A DNA stretch of 64,000 bases. Origin: Enterobacter cloacae. Lineage in GTDB: Bacteria; Pseudomonadota; Gammaproteobacteria; Enterobacterales; Enterobacteriaceae. Positions within the stretch are counted from its first letter, which is position 1. Every line of letters begins with the position of its first letter. Under the pieces are notes generated by a model that ran no database searches, was not told the DNA's origin, and worked only from the letters and a program-made list of their open reading frames with translations. A program made the translations under genes and the position numbers. This document shows positions 38,852 through 48,583 of the stretch, piece by piece. The stretch spans positions 412,961 through 476,960 of the forward strand of contig NZ_JAALCJ010000004.1 of NCBI RefSeq assembly GCF_011078175.1, in the 5' to 3' direction.

Positions 38852-39631
38852 ATGCTTTTTACCCTAAAAAAATATATCGGAGGCATGATGCTTCCCCTTC
38901 CCCTGCTGCTGCTGCTTATCGCACTGGGGCTGGCATTGTTATGGTTCAGCCGCTTTCAGAAAAGCGGCAAATCCATCGTCACCGTGGGCTGGCTGGCGCT
39001 GCTGTTATTCAGCCTGCAACCGGTGGCTGACGGTTTATTGCGTCCGATTGAAAATACCTATCCGACGTGGCAGGAAAATCAGAAGGTAGACTATATCGTG
39101 GTGCTGGGCGGCGGGTATACCTGGGATCCGAGCTGGGCACCCAGCTCGAACCTGATCAACAACAGCCTGCCGCGTCTGAACGAGGGGATCCGCCTGTGGC
39201 TGGCCAATCCGGGATCAAAGATGATCTTCACGGGCGCTGCGGCAAAAACCAACCCGGTCAGTACCGCTGAAGCCGGGGCAAGAGTGGCAGAATCGCTTGG
39301 CGTACCACGCTCCGCCATCATCACACTGGAGAGTCCAAAAGATACCGAAGAAGAGGCTGCCGCGGTGAAACAGGCCATCGGTGATGTCCCGTTCCTGCTG
39401 GTGACTTCTGCTTCACACCTGCCGCGCGCAATGATTTTCTTTGAGCAGCAGGGCCTGCATCCGCTTCCTGCTCCGGCAAACCAGTTGGCGATTGACGCCC
39501 CGCTCAACCCATGGGAACGGATAATTCCCTCCCCGGTATGGCTGATGCACAGCGACCGCGTCGGCTACGAGACCCTTGGTCGCCTCTGGCAGTGGCTCAA
39601 AGGTTCCTCAGGCAAGCCAGGGCAGGAGTGA
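38852..39631 (+). CDS. elyC: Envelope biogenesis factor ElyC (YcbC)
   Basis: ElyC has 259 residues. Two N-terminal transmembrane helices (about 11-31 and 42-60) precede a DUF218 domain with DYIVVLGGGYTWDP, FTGAAAKTNP and the SASHLPRAM motif. In E. coli, loss of ElyC blocks peptidoglycan synthesis at low temperature through misuse of the lipid carrier; its biochemical reaction is not settled. An AAAAAAGGAACC sequence precedes the ATG. The end overlaps ycbJ on the other strand by 24 bases. Confidence 0.94.
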   Translation: MLFTLKKYIGGMMLPLPLLLLLIALGLALLWFSRFQKSGKSIVTVGWLALLLFSLQPVADGLLRPIENTYPTWQENQKVDYIVVLGGGYTWDPSWAPSSNLINNSLPRLNEGIRLWLANPGSKMIFTGAAAKTNPVSTAEAGARVAESLGVPRSAIITLESPKDTEEEAAAVKQAIGDVPFLLVTSASHLPRAMIFFEQQGLHPLPAPANQLAIDAPLNPWERIIPSPVWLMHSDRVGYETLGRLWQWLKGSSGKPGQE

Positions 39632-40501
39632 TTTAGCGGCCAGATCGAAACCGGCGCGATTAAAGCGCCCGGTGTTTACCAGCTGCGCCACCTCATCCCA
39701 GAGCAGATAGAGCCAGCGCCGCCAGAGAAAGGCCTCCGCAACGGGGGCGCGCTGAAGATAGTGCCAGAGCAAATCTTCCGCCGCCCCGCTCTCGCTGAGC
39801 CTGAACAGTTCATACTCACGTGGCGCCCAGAGCATGATCCCCGGCCCCACCATCGCCAGCAGCTGGTCGCTGCGCGAGTCTTTAAGCATACTGCGCAGCG
39901 TGAAGTTGCCGTGAACCAGCACGCAGTTATCGTTAAAACCTTCAAACAGCGTCGGCAGACATTCCCGGGTGCGGAACAGAATACGTTTGTCCTGCATCGT
40001 TAATCCGGTGTTGTTGAACTGGTTCAGCGTGCCCCACAGCACTTCGACACGCTGGCGATACCACAGTGGCCACAGGTTTTCCTGGGTGCTGTCTACCGCG
40101 CCAACAAGACCCCGGCTGTCCTGCCGATGCCAGGCAAGCAAAGCTTCGACAATCTGATCTTTCAGCTGTTCCCAGCGCTCCGGTGTACGCGTCGGAGCTT
40201 CAACAGAAACCCCGCGTAAACGCTCGATAAGCAGAACGTCCGGACCGGGATGCTCCTCATGCGTCATCACGCCGTAGACCGTCGGCATACGAACCGTCCC
40301 TTCCCGCGCCAGCATCGACATTTTCCAGGCCAGCTGTCTGGCGACGCCCGGCGAGGTAAAACTTCTGGCCATCAGCGGCATGGGGTTTCCCTGACTGTCA
40401 TACAACGACCAGAGTGCGGTATCGGCCTTTTCATTCACGCATTCCACCCGGCTTAGCTTTTCGCCCAGCAGATGGCTGAGTTCAGCACGCAGTTGTTCCA
40501 T
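39608..40501 (-). CDS. ycbJ: Aminoglycoside phosphotransferase-fold protein YcbJ
   Basis: YcbJ has 297 residues and the APH/choline-kinase-like fold. The region that normally holds the catalytic loop HGDxxxxN reads VLVHGNFTLRSML, so both the catalytic aspartate and the metal-binding asparagine appear replaced. A later DFG-like region reads VGPGIMLW. This suggests a pseudokinase or an atypical enzyme; I recall the same form in E. coli YcbJ, so it is probably a family trait and not a defect of this strain. The ribosome site AGGAG is nine bases before the ATG. Function is unknown. Confidence 0.85.
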   Translation of the reverse strand: MEQLRAELSHLLGEKLSRVECVNEKADTALWSLYDSQGNPMPLMARSFTSPGVARQLAWKMSMLAREGTVRMPTVYGVMTHEEHPGPDVLLIERLRGVSVEAPTRTPERWEQLKDQIVEALLAWHRQDSRGLVGAVDSTQENLWPLWYRQRVEVLWGTLNQFNNTGLTMQDKRILFRTRECLPTLFEGFNDNCVLVHGNFTLRSMLKDSRSDQLLAMVGPGIMLWAPREYELFRLSESGAAEDLLWHYLQRAPVAEAFLWRRWLYLLWDEVAQLVNTGRFNRAGFDLAAKSLLPWLA

Positions 40502-40645
40502 ATGCGATTACTCCTATTGAAACTACTGCTTTTATAATGAGCGCGTGAACCCCGGATGTCACCGGATAGAGATCAATAATGAAAAAGAAAAGTAAAAAAT
40601 AGCCAGGCGGGAGAGCATCCCCCCGAACGAGGGGACGCCAGCAAA

Positions 40646-41392
40646 TTAACGCATTTCGACGCGTACGCGCTCAAGATCTTCAGGAGTATCCACGCCGGTG
40701 CCTGGGATTTCCTGGGCAACCGCAACGTGAATTTTCTCGCCGTACCACAGCACACGAAGCTGTTCGAGCATTTCAATATGCTCCAGCGGGCTTGGCGACC
40801 AGGCGACATAGCGACGAATAAAACCGGCACGGTAGCCGTAAATACCGATGTGGCGCAGGAAGGTTTCGCCGATTGTCTCTTTCGATTGCGCGAAACGATC
40901 GCGATCCCACGGAATGGTGGCGCGGGAGAAATAGAGCGCGTAGCCCTCTGCGTCCATAACCACTTTCACCGCATTCGGATTGAACGCCTCATCAGCGTGA
41001 TGAATCGGCACCGCGAGGGTCGCCATGCCAACCTGACGCTGAGCCAGGTTGTCGGCTACCTGACGGATAATCGCCGCCGGGATCATCGGCTCATCGCCCT
41101 GCACGTTCACAATCACCGTCTCGTCGGTGAAACCGCATTTTTCGACGACTTCCGCCAGGCGCTCGGTGCCTGACTGATGATCGGCACGGGTCATGCACAC
41201 TTCCCCTCCCGCGGCCTCAACCGCTCGGGCAACGTCCGGATGATCGGTGGCGACGATGACGCGCCCGGCGCCCGATTCGCGCGCCCGTTCAAGGACGTGC
41301 ACAATCATCGGCTTACCGTTGATATCCACCAGCGGTTTACCCGGCAGGCGCGTTGAAGCATAACGCGCAGGGATAATGACAACAAAACTCAT
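40646..41392 (-). CDS. kdsB: 3-deoxy-manno-octulosonate cytidylyltransferase (CMP-Kdo synthetase)
   Basis: KdsB has 248 residues. It activates Kdo as CMP-Kdo for addition to lipid A, an essential step in LPS synthesis. The nucleotide motif is [27 protein letters not shown] carries the Mg-binding aspartate, and [14 protein letters not shown] is conserved. Its ATG overlaps the ycaR stop (ATGA). The gene ends the leftward run of LPS genes, and a GC hairpin near 40618-40641 follows, without a clear T run next to it. Confidence 0.98.
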   Translation of the reverse strand: MSFVVIIPARYASTRLPGKPLVDINGKPMIVHVLERARESGAGRVIVATDHPDVARAVEAAGGEVCMTRADHQSGTERLAEVVEKCGFTDETVIVNVQGDEPMIPAAIIRQVADNLAQRQVGMATLAVPIHHADEAFNPNAVKVVMDAEGYALYFSRATIPWDRDRFAQSKETIGETFLRHIGIYGYRAGFIRRYVAWSPSPLEHIEMLEQLRVLWYGEKIHVAVAQEIPGTGVDTPEDLERVRVEMR

Positions 41393-41571
41393 GGTTTGCT
41401 CTCTTCTGCCACCAGGGAACGGGCTTCATTTTCCAGCAGGACCGGAATACCGTCACGCAGCGGAAATGCCAGGCTGTCCAGTTTGCAAATCAGCTCCTGT
41501 TTATCCTGGCTGTAGTACAGTTTGCCGTTGCACACCGGGCAGGCAATAATTTCAAGTAAACGGTGATCCAT
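41389..41571 (-). CDS. ycaR: Small zinc-ribbon-like protein YcaR (Trm112/UPF0434 family)
   Basis: YcaR has 60 residues and starts [14 protein letters not shown]. The CPVCNGKL motif and a later cysteine (ELICK) resemble a zinc ribbon with one ligand missing. The ribosome site GGAGG lies five bases before the ATG at 41571, which decides the start against an in-frame codon 12 triplets upstream. It is translationally coupled to kdsB. Homologues often sit between lpxK and kdsB, but no reaction is known. Confidence 0.92.
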   Translation of the reverse strand: MDHRLLEIIACPVCNGKLYYSQDKQELICKLDSLAFPLRDGIPVLLENEARSLVAEESKP

Positions 41572-41616
41572 AGTTCCTCCGTATGGGTAATCCCTAAAGC
41601 TTATCACATTCCGTTT

Positions 41617-42846
41617 TCAGGGAGTGTCTGTTTCCCAGCCACCTCGACAGGCCGTAAACAGCCCCGCAGGCACGCGGCCCAGTACAATTTCGTGCGCCCC
41701 CTGCCAGCGCGCGAAGTCACTGAGCGCGGTCGTTAATCCTTTTTCCAGGCCAGCCGTCACCTTTATATCCTCTTCAAGCCAGAGGGCGATAATTTCAAGC
41801 ATCCCGGTTTTACGGTGCATTTTAGCGTCCATGCGTCCGACCAGCTGCCCTTTATGCAGCAGCGGCAAGACAAAATAACCGTACTGACGCCTTGGCGCCG
41901 GGGTGTAGCATTCCAGACGGTAGCTGAAATTAAACAACTGCCCGGCCCGCTTTCTGTCCCAGACAACGGGGTCAAACGGCGACAGCACGGCACTGTGGGT
42001 CGCATGGAGTTTGCCCTCTTGCGCCTGCGCCAGCAGAGGAAACAAATCCGCATGCAGCCACATCTCACCTAACGACTCCACCGAGACCGGCATGATGCGC
42101 TGTTCGCGCTGCCACGTTTCCAGCAGCGGTTTTAGCTGCGGCTGACGCAGACGATAATAATCCGCCAGCCACTGCGAGCGAAATATGCCCAGGCTACGGG
42201 CGCTGTTCCCGAGCATGATGGCTTCGGCTGCGTCCTGAGAAAGCAGGTCGCGCGTATCGTCCCAGTGCGGCATAACGCGGTGCGTGAGGTCATAGACACG
42301 CTGAAAATTGCGGCGCTCGACCACCATCACTTTGCCCGACGTAAACAACCCTTCGAGATGGCGTTTGTGCGGTTTCCACTCCCACCATCCGCTTGCGCCT
42401 TTTCGCGGGTGTTCAAAATCCGCGGAGCGTACCGGACCGTTTTCCTGAATATGGGCAATCAGTTGCTCTATTTCATCGGCGTGTTCCACCATCCACTCCT
42501 GGCGGTACTTCCAGCCCATTTTGTCCGGGGCGAGCATGCGGTGACGCACCAGTGCAAAATCGCTGCGCGGGAGAAAACAGGCTTCATGCGCCCAGTATTC
42601 CATCAGTTCGCCTTGGCTCAGCGCATTATCAAGCCATTGCGGAGGATAGTTCCCGAGGCGGCTAAACAGGACCAGATACGGGCTACGCGCGACGATGTTA
42701 ATAGTGTCGATTTGCAGCAACGACATGCGTTGCACGGTTGAGAGGATATCCGCTGGCTGCGCGCGGCGGCGGGGCTTTTTCAGAAGCCCCTGGGCAGCAA
42801 GATGCAAGTTTCGTGCGGCTGCAAGTGAGAGTTGCGGTAGAGACAT
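41617..42846 (-). CDS. ycaQ: DNA glycosylase YcaQ (interstrand crosslink repair, AlkX/AlkZ family)
   Basis: YcaQ has 409 residues and an HTH_42 (winged-helix) architecture. The catalytic QxD motif is QID at residues 45-47 in LLQIDTINIVARS. In E. coli YcaQ removes N7-alkylguanine lesions and unhooks nitrogen-mustard interstrand crosslinks. The family motif WEWKPHKRHLEGLF and the SPFDPVVWDRKRA segment are present. It lies in line with lpxK (43 bases downstream of its stop) and ycaR, so it is probably read through from the LPS cluster. Confidence 0.93.
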   Translation of the reverse strand: MSLPQLSLAAARNLHLAAQGLLKKPRRRAQPADILSTVQRMSLLQIDTINIVARSPYLVLFSRLGNYPPQWLDNALSQGELMEYWAHEACFLPRSDFALVRHRMLAPDKMGWKYRQEWMVEHADEIEQLIAHIQENGPVRSADFEHPRKGASGWWEWKPHKRHLEGLFTSGKVMVVERRNFQRVYDLTHRVMPHWDDTRDLLSQDAAEAIMLGNSARSLGIFRSQWLADYYRLRQPQLKPLLETWQREQRIMPVSVESLGEMWLHADLFPLLAQAQEGKLHATHSAVLSPFDPVVWDRKRAGQLFNFSYRLECYTPAPRRQYGYFVLPLLHKGQLVGRMDAKMHRKTGMLEIIALWLEEDIKVTAGLEKGLTTALSDFARWQGAHEIVLGRVPAGLFTACRGGWETDTP

Positions 42847-42889
42847 GCATTTTCCTGTCAGTCAAAGCGTCACCGGAACCGCGTTAAAG

Positions 42890-43867
42890 TTACTGCACTA
42901 ATGCGAGCAGTTCCTTGAGCAAATGTTCCGGCTGTTCACCACTGAGTTCAGCATTAACCGGGAGATACCACCAGTTTTCTTTCGCAAAGGCCCGGCATTT
43001 TACCGCGTCTTTTTCCGTCATGATCAACGTCTGGCCCGGTGCTGCCAGCCTTTCAACCTCTTCGGCAACTAACGCCTGGTGGTCGGCCAGCGGCACCCGT
43101 TTTTCCAGCCGCGCGCCGCACTGCTCCAGCGTAGCGAAGAACCGTGGCGGATGACCAATCCCGGCCATCGCAACCAGTTGCCCCAGTTGCGCGACGTTTT
43201 TACGTTCGCCGGTCAGCATATTCACGGCCTGACCGGGACGAAGATGCATCGGGATTTCGCCCGCTCTGGCTTCACCGCCGTTAACAATCACGGCATCGAC
43301 GCTCTTCAGGCGCGACGCACGCTCACGCACAGGCCCGGCTGGCAGCCACCAGCCGTTGCCTAAACGCCGCACGCCATCAATGACCACGATCTCTTTGTCA
43401 CGCGCCAGCGCGTAATGCTGCAAACCATCATCAGTAATAATGATTTGCACATTATGCTTCGCAAGGAGTGCCTTCACCGCATCGCTACGCACCGGCGATA
43501 CCGCAACCGGTGCGCCTGTGCGCTGGGAAATCAGTACCGGCTCATCACCGGCTTCAGCGGGCGTTGTGTCAGGGCTCAGCACCAGAGGATACTGAGCCGC
43601 TTTGCCACCGTAACCGCGTGAGACGACCCCCGGGCGTATGCCTCGCTTCTGGAGTTGTTCCACCAGCCAGATCACTACCGGGGTTTTGCCGTTTCCACCC
43701 GCCGTCAGGTTACCGACTATCACTACCGGTACCGGTGCGCGCCAGGCGCGCTTGAGCCCGAGGCGGTAAAGCAGACGAATAGCACCGCTCGCCAGGCCAT
43801 ACAGCAAGGAGAGAGGGAGAAGCAGCACCCACAGAGGGGACTCACCTGACCAGATGCGTGCAATCAT
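42890..43867 (-). CDS. lpxK: Tetraacyldisaccharide 4'-kinase LpxK
   Basis: LpxK has 325 residues and phosphorylates the 4' position of the lipid A precursor at the inner membrane. An N-terminal membrane helix (about 15-33) is followed by a P-loop of unusual form, [23 protein letters not shown] carries the catalytic aspartate pair, and [11 protein letters not shown] lies near the end. The ATG overlaps the msbA stop (ATGA), coupling lipid A maturation to export. It is essential in most Gram-negative bacteria. Confidence 0.98.
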   Translation of the reverse strand: MIARIWSGESPLWVLLLPLSLLYGLASGAIRLLYRLGLKRAWRAPVPVVIVGNLTAGGNGKTPVVIWLVEQLQKRGIRPGVVSRGYGGKAAQYPLVLSPDTTPAEAGDEPVLISQRTGAPVAVSPVRSDAVKALLAKHNVQIIITDDGLQHYALARDKEIVVIDGVRRLGNGWWLPAGPVRERASRLKSVDAVIVNGGEARAGEIPMHLRPGQAVNMLTGERKNVAQLGQLVAMAGIGHPPRFFATLEQCGARLEKRVPLADHQALVAEEVERLAAPGQTLIMTEKDAVKCRAFAKENWWYLPVNAELSGEQPEHLLKELLALVQ

Positions 43868-45612
43868 TGACCGAACTGCATTTTATGAAGCTGCGCGTAA
43901 ACACCACGCTGTTCCAGCAGGTCCGCATGGCTGCCGCGTTCAACGATCACGCCATCTTCCACCACCACGATTTCGTCAGCCTGTTCGATGGTCGACAGAC
44001 GGTGCGCGATAACCAGCGAGGTACGGTTTTTCTGTAATTCATCCAGAGCAGACTGGATAGCGCGTTCAGATTCCGTATCCAGTGCGGACGTTGCTTCGTC
44101 GAGGATCAGAATCGGGCTGTTGCGCAGCAGCGCACGGGCAATCGCGATACGCTGACGCTGACCACCGGAAAGCAGCACCCCGTTTTCGCCAATGATCGTA
44201 TCCAGACCGTTGTCCATTTTGTTAATGAAGTCCATCGCATAGGCCATACGCGCCGCATTCTCGATCTCTTCACGGCTGTACTCTTCGGTACGGGCATAGG
44301 CAATATTGTTCGCCACCGTATCGTTGAACAGATGCACGTTCTGCGATACAAGCGCCACCTGGTTACGCAGCGACTGTAGGGTATATTCCCGCAGGTCATG
44401 ACCATCCAGCAGGATCTCGCCCTGATCGATATCGTAGAAACGGGTGATCAGGCTGGCAATGGTCGACTTGCCCGAACCGGAACGACCGACCAGCGCGACG
44501 GTTTTACCCGCCGGGATAGACAGGCTGATATCACGCAGCGCCGGCACTTCACGGCCTGGATAGGTAAAGGTGACGTTACGGAATTCCAGATCGCCTTTAG
44601 CGCGCTCGATCACGCGTGTACCTTCATCTTTTTCCTGTTCGGAATCGAGGATGCTGAACAGCGTCTGACAGGCTGCCATCCCGCGCTGGAACTGGGCGTT
44701 GACGTTAGTCAGCGATTTCAGCGGACGCATCAGCGCAATCATGGATGAGAACACCACCGTAATGGTACCCGCAGTCAGGGTTTCCATGACGCTCGGGAAG
44801 CTGGCGGCATACAGGACGAAGGCCAGGGCCAGAGAGGCAATCAGCTGAATGATCGGATCGGAAATCGACGAGGCCGACACCATTTTCATCCCTTGCAGGC
44901 GCATTTTGTTGCTGACCTTATCGAAGCGTTTGGTTTCGACTTCCTGACCGCCGAAAATCAATACTTCCTTGTGGCCTTTCAGCATCTGCTCGGCGCTGGT
45001 CGTCACCTGCCCCATCGTATTCTGCATATTTTTACTGATATTGCGAAAACGCTTTGATACCACGCGAATAGCGATGGAGACAATCGGCGCCAGCACAATT
45101 AGGATCAGCGACAGTTGCCAGCTGTAATAGAACATCATCGCAAACAGGCCGATGATGGATGCGCCTTCGCGTACAACGGTAATCAGTGCGCTGGAGGAGG
45201 ACGACGCCACCTGCTCTGAATCGTAGGTAATACGTGACAGCAGGGTACCGGTTGATTGTTTATCAAAGAATGAGACTGGCATCCCCATCATATGGCTGAA
45301 CAGTCGACGGCGCATGGTCATCACCACTTTACCGGATACCCAGGAGATGCAGTAGCTTGATACATAGCTGGAGATGCCGCGTAAGATCATCAGCCCAATA
45401 ACCACCAGCGGCATCCATAGCAGCACTGAACGATCCGTTTTACCAAAACCGTCATCCAGTAACGGTTTGAGAAGCGATAACATAAACGTATCGCTGGCTG
45501 CGTTGAGGATTAACGCTACGCCCGCCACGATCAAGCCTGCTTTGAAAGGAGCAATCATCGGCCAGAGCCGGCGGAACGTTTGCCACGTGGAGAGATCTTT
45601 GTCGTTATGCAT
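43864..45612 (-). CDS. msbA: Lipid A export ATP-binding/permease protein MsbA
   Basis: MsbA is a 582-residue half-transporter that flips core-lipid A across the inner membrane as a homodimer. Six transmembrane helices occupy residues 20-320. The ATPase domain has Walker [10 protein letters not shown] (about 376-384), signature [16 protein letters not shown], Walker [13 protein letters not shown] and the switch histidine in VIAHRLST. The length equals that of E. coli MsbA. It is preceded by ycaI (36-base gap) and followed by lpxK in the same direction. Confidence 0.98.
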   Translation of the reverse strand: MHNDKDLSTWQTFRRLWPMIAPFKAGLIVAGVALILNAASDTFMLSLLKPLLDDGFGKTDRSVLLWMPLVVIGLMILRGISSYVSSYCISWVSGKVVMTMRRRLFSHMMGMPVSFFDKQSTGTLLSRITYDSEQVASSSSSALITVVREGASIIGLFAMMFYYSWQLSLILIVLAPIVSIAIRVVSKRFRNISKNMQNTMGQVTTSAEQMLKGHKEVLIFGGQEVETKRFDKVSNKMRLQGMKMVSASSISDPIIQLIASLALAFVLYAASFPSVMETLTAGTITVVFSSMIALMRPLKSLTNVNAQFQRGMAACQTLFSILDSEQEKDEGTRVIERAKGDLEFRNVTFTYPGREVPALRDISLSIPAGKTVALVGRSGSGKSTIASLITRFYDIDQGEILLDGHDLREYTLQSLRNQVALVSQNVHLFNDTVANNIAYARTEEYSREEIENAARMAYAMDFINKMDNGLDTIIGENGVLLSGGQRQRIAIARALLRNSPILILDEATSALDTESERAIQSALDELQKNRTSLVIAHRLSTIEQADEIVVVEDGVIVERGSHADLLEQRGVYAQLHKMQFGQ

Positions 45613-45648
45613 TCAAAAAACCAGCATTTGTTGAAATAGCCGCATATT

Positions 45649-47913
45649 CTACCCGTTATCTACGGGCGCGCCAAACCACTGATGATACCAACGCGGTAAA
45701 TAGTGTTCGCGTAAGCGGCGAATTTGCCGACCATGGTGCGAAAACGTCACAGATATCTGCCCGGACTGTGGAGTATCAAGCCAGCGATAACCCTCATTTC
45801 GATAGCGCCGGACCACTTTGACGGAAGGGAAACGCCACGCGTTATAGCGGGCCATTGAGGCCAGCGAAACCTGTCCCTCCACGCGCTGTAGCAGCGGTGT
45901 TGAGGATGACGTATTACTTCCATGATGCGGCACCTGAATCAGTGTAGACGTAAGTTGTCGCCAGCGGTGACTCAGCATTCCCAGTTCTGCCTGCGCTTCA
46001 ATATCCCCGGTCAGTAAAACGCTCTGTTCGCCGTCATCAATTTTTACCACGCAGGAGCGGTTGTTACCTTTCGCCGAGGTGTTTTCGGGTGGCCAGTGCA
46101 CGGAGAACGTTAACTCCTGCCACTGCCATCGCTGCCCACGAAAGCAGGGAAGATGCCCCGCCCAGGCTAAGGGGCTTCTGATCCATATTGCGGGCCAGGC
46201 AGCTTTTAGCGATGCCAGTCCCCCCGCGTGATCGAGATGCTCATGGCTCAGAATCACCCCTTCCGGCCTCAGATGATGCCAGCGTAGCCAGGGGATGATC
46301 AGCTGCTGCGCGCTGTCCCCTCCGGGCCATGCCAACCCGGTATCATACAGAATCGCCTTACCGTGACGCTCAATGACCAGCGCCAGCCCCTGCCCTACAT
46401 CCAGCATATGCAGGGACCAGCTGTCGGTTTTAACCCTGTGCCAGAAGGGAAATGCCAGCACCACACAGCCTGCCAGACAGACTGCGGGTACTGTGTTGAA
46501 GGCCCTGAATCGCCAGCCAACGATCATCAGCCACGGCAGTAACGTCAGGTATTGCCAGCGTTCATCAACATCCTGCCAGCCATTCGGTAAACGCATCAAT
46601 AGCCAGAAAAGCCCTGCCAGAGATTTGTCGGCAGCCAGCCAGACGATACTTTCCAGCGCCGCCACCGGAAACAGATGCAGAAACATGCCGAACAGGATTA
46701 GCGGAACTGAAATAAAGGTCACCAGAGGAACAGCAAACAGATTCGCCACTAGCGAGGAGAGACTGAAACCATGGAAAATCAATACCTGAAGCGGCAACAG
46801 AAGCAGCAGCATTCCCACCTGCAAATACAACAGCGTAACCAGTGGCCGCATGCACCGGCCCCGTTGCCAGTGCGCGAGAGGCAGCCATTGATACCAAAAA
46901 ATAAGCGCGGCGACCGCAAACGCTGATAACGCCAGGCTTTGTGACAGTACCGCCAGTGGGTCGAAAAACAGGATCGCCGCCACGCAGGTTAGCCATACCT
47001 GCCAGGGCGACCACTGGCGACCGCTCGTTTTTAATGCGGCCAGTACCACAAGCGCGATAACCGTACGCAGTGCGGGTGGCTGCAAGCCCGTTAACCATGC
47101 GTAAAACGCGGCAAAAACCAGCCCTGCCAGCAAGGGGATTTGCCAGATAATCCAGCGGCACGGCAGGAAAAACTGGATGCCCCGCGCCAGAAACCAGATA
47201 ACGGAAGCGGCCAGCGCAATATGTAATCCTGAGATTGCCATCAGATGCATCGTACCGGTCTCACGCATCAGGTTTTTTATCTCGCGCGAGACCGACAGTC
47301 GCTCTCCCATTCCCAGCCCCAGGATCATGTCCCCCCACTGATATGCTGAAAGGGTATCCTGTAGTGATGTGAGGTATTGCGAACGCAGACTACAGTGTGC
47401 GTCAACAATCTCCGCGTGGGTAAACCGTCCGCTCAGCGTCTGGTGTCGGGCGAAGGCATTTTTTTGCGAATCATAGCCGCCATCGTTGAGTTCTCCGTGT
47501 ACCGCCCTGAGCCGCAGGGTCATTGCCCATCGTTGACCCACGCAGACGTTTTGCGGCAAATAGTTGCCATACAGCGCCACGCCCATGGCAGCCCACACGC
47601 GTTCTCCATTGAGGCTGACAATCCTTCCCTGATGCATCGTTGCCCCGTCCGTTGCGGTAATGACCACCTCGGCCTGCTGCGGTGCTTTCGTTAAATGGTT
47701 CATCGGCCACACGCTTTCCTGAGCGGACAGGATCCCCCAGCACATAAAAAGCAATGCAAGGCCTGAAAACTTAAGCCATTTTCTCTGCTGTAGGGATAAC
47801 GCAATTCCTGTGGCAATCAGCATCCAGACGGTCTGCAAATCTGGCAAAACGGGTAACCAATAGAGCGGAATTATGGCCAGAATGGCGAAAATACTGATGA
47901 CGTGGATCCCCAT
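45649..47913 (-). CDS. ycaI: ComEC/Rec2-like DNA uptake channel protein YcaI
   Basis: YcaI has 754 residues. The N-terminal hydrophobic part (about 1-75), with a periplasmic OB-like region, leads to the competence domain (about 205-470; MRETGTMHLMAISGLHIAL is the family hallmark). The C-terminal part is a metallo-beta-lactamase-like domain (HEHLDHAGGL and VPHHGSNTSSS). ComEC moves single-stranded DNA across the inner membrane in competent bacteria. The ATG at 47913 follows GGAGGTGAAT and gives the K-12 length. No other competence gene is nearby. It lies upstream of msbA and in line with it. Confidence 0.93.
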   Translation of the reverse strand: MGIHVISIFAILAIIPLYWLPVLPDLQTVWMLIATGIALSLQQRKWLKFSGLALLFMCWGILSAQESVWPMNHLTKAPQQAEVVITATDGATMHQGRIVSLNGERVWAAMGVALYGNYLPQNVCVGQRWAMTLRLRAVHGELNDGGYDSQKNAFARHQTLSGRFTHAEIVDAHCSLRSQYLTSLQDTLSAYQWGDMILGLGMGERLSVSREIKNLMRETGTMHLMAISGLHIALAASVIWFLARGIQFFLPCRWIIWQIPLLAGLVFAAFYAWLTGLQPPALRTVIALVVLAALKTSGRQWSPWQVWLTCVAAILFFDPLAVLSQSLALSAFAVAALIFWYQWLPLAHWQRGRCMRPLVTLLYLQVGMLLLLLPLQVLIFHGFSLSSLVANLFAVPLVTFISVPLILFGMFLHLFPVAALESIVWLAADKSLAGLFWLLMRLPNGWQDVDERWQYLTLLPWLMIVGWRFRAFNTVPAVCLAGCVVLAFPFWHRVKTDSWSLHMLDVGQGLALVIERHGKAILYDTGLAWPGGDSAQQLIIPWLRWHHLRPEGVILSHEHLDHAGGLASLKAAWPAIWIRSPLAWAGHLPCFRGQRWQWQELTFSVHWPPENTSAKGNNRSCVVKIDDGEQSVLLTGDIEAQAELGMLSHRWRQLTSTLIQVPHHGSNTSSSTPLLQRVEGQVSLASMARYNAWRFPSVKVVRRYRNEGYRWLDTPQSGQISVTFSHHGRQIRRLREHYLPRWYHQWFGAPVDNG

Positions 47914-48068
47914 ATTCACCTCCATGTTTCAGGCGATTATGCGACGGAACAGATGCGTCGTCAGACAGAAAAGGCGTGATTTACAGCGGGCGCTGCAACG
48001 TTTTTAAGCGTTAACAGCAAAGAGAAAACTTAAATGCGGCGCGTATTCAGAAATGCAGGGGCGGGATA

Positions 48069-48092
48069 CAAAAAAAGCACCCTAAGGTGCTT
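48069..48092 (-). terminator. Rho-independent terminator after ihfB
   Basis: Read leftward, AAGCACC / GGTGCTT around a short loop is followed by six or more T; it lies about 35 bases past the ihfB stop. Confidence 0.8.
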
Positions 48093-48125
48093 CCTTTAAA
48101 CTCAGTTTAACCTTAATGATTAAAC

Positions 48126-48413
48126 TCAGTTACCGTAAATATTGGCGCGATCGCGCAGTTCTTTACCCGGCTTAAAGTGCGGAACATACTTTCCTTCCAG
48201 CTCCACTTTATCGCCAGTCTTCGGGTTACGCCCGGTACGTGGTGCACGATAGTGCAGAGAAAAACTACCGAAACCGCGGATTTCAATGCGCTCGCCCTGG
48301 GCAAGAGTGGTAGCCATATGCTCCAGCATCTCTTTAACGGCATCTTCCACAGCCTTGGCAGGGATATGCGGTTGCTGACTGGCAAGTCTTTCAATCAATT
48401 CTGACTTGGTCAT
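48126..48413 (-). CDS. ihfB: Integration host factor subunit beta
   Basis: IHF-beta has 95 residues, one more than the K-12 protein (final Asn). With IHF-alpha it bends DNA by about 160 degrees and supports replication, recombination and transcription. The beta-arm signature [20 protein letters not shown] includes the intercalating proline, Pro64. The ATG at 48413 follows CGGAGGAATC; a longer frame to 48440 is not needed. It is downstream of rpsA in the same direction. Confidence 0.98.
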   Translation of the reverse strand: MTKSELIERLASQQPHIPAKAVEDAVKEMLEHMATTLAQGERIEIRGFGSFSLHYRAPRTGRNPKTGDKVELEGKYVPHFKPGKELRDRANIYGN

Positions 48414-48453
48414 GATTCCTCCGGTTCCTTTCAAACCCATTAGCTGAACAGCC

Positions 48454-48484
48454 TATTAAACAAGGGCGGCCGTAGCCGCCCTTT
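48454..48484 (-). terminator. Rho-independent terminator between rpsA and ihfB
   Basis: A 9-bp stem AAGGGCGGC / GCCGCCCTT with a CGTA loop, followed leftward by GTTTAATA. It lies about 100 bases beyond rpsA and probably limits read-through into ihfB. Confidence 0.75.
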
Positions 48485-48583
48485 GTTATTGATTACAGGA
48501 CGAAACCTGCAATCTGTCAAGTCTGCTCTCCATCCTTCGCGCTGTAAATGCGTTACAGCTCAAATGATGGTGCGAACCTGAAC

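Noticed and set aside
40618..40641. Terminator after kdsB
   Set aside because: A GC stem (GCATCCCC / GGGGACGC) is present, but its leftward T run lies over ten bases away, so a rho-independent terminator cannot be claimed.
45649..47913. Natural competence system
   Set aside because: Only the ComEC/Rec2-like gene is present; no pilus, comEA or dprA gene lies in the window. It is listed as a finding about one gene, not a system.
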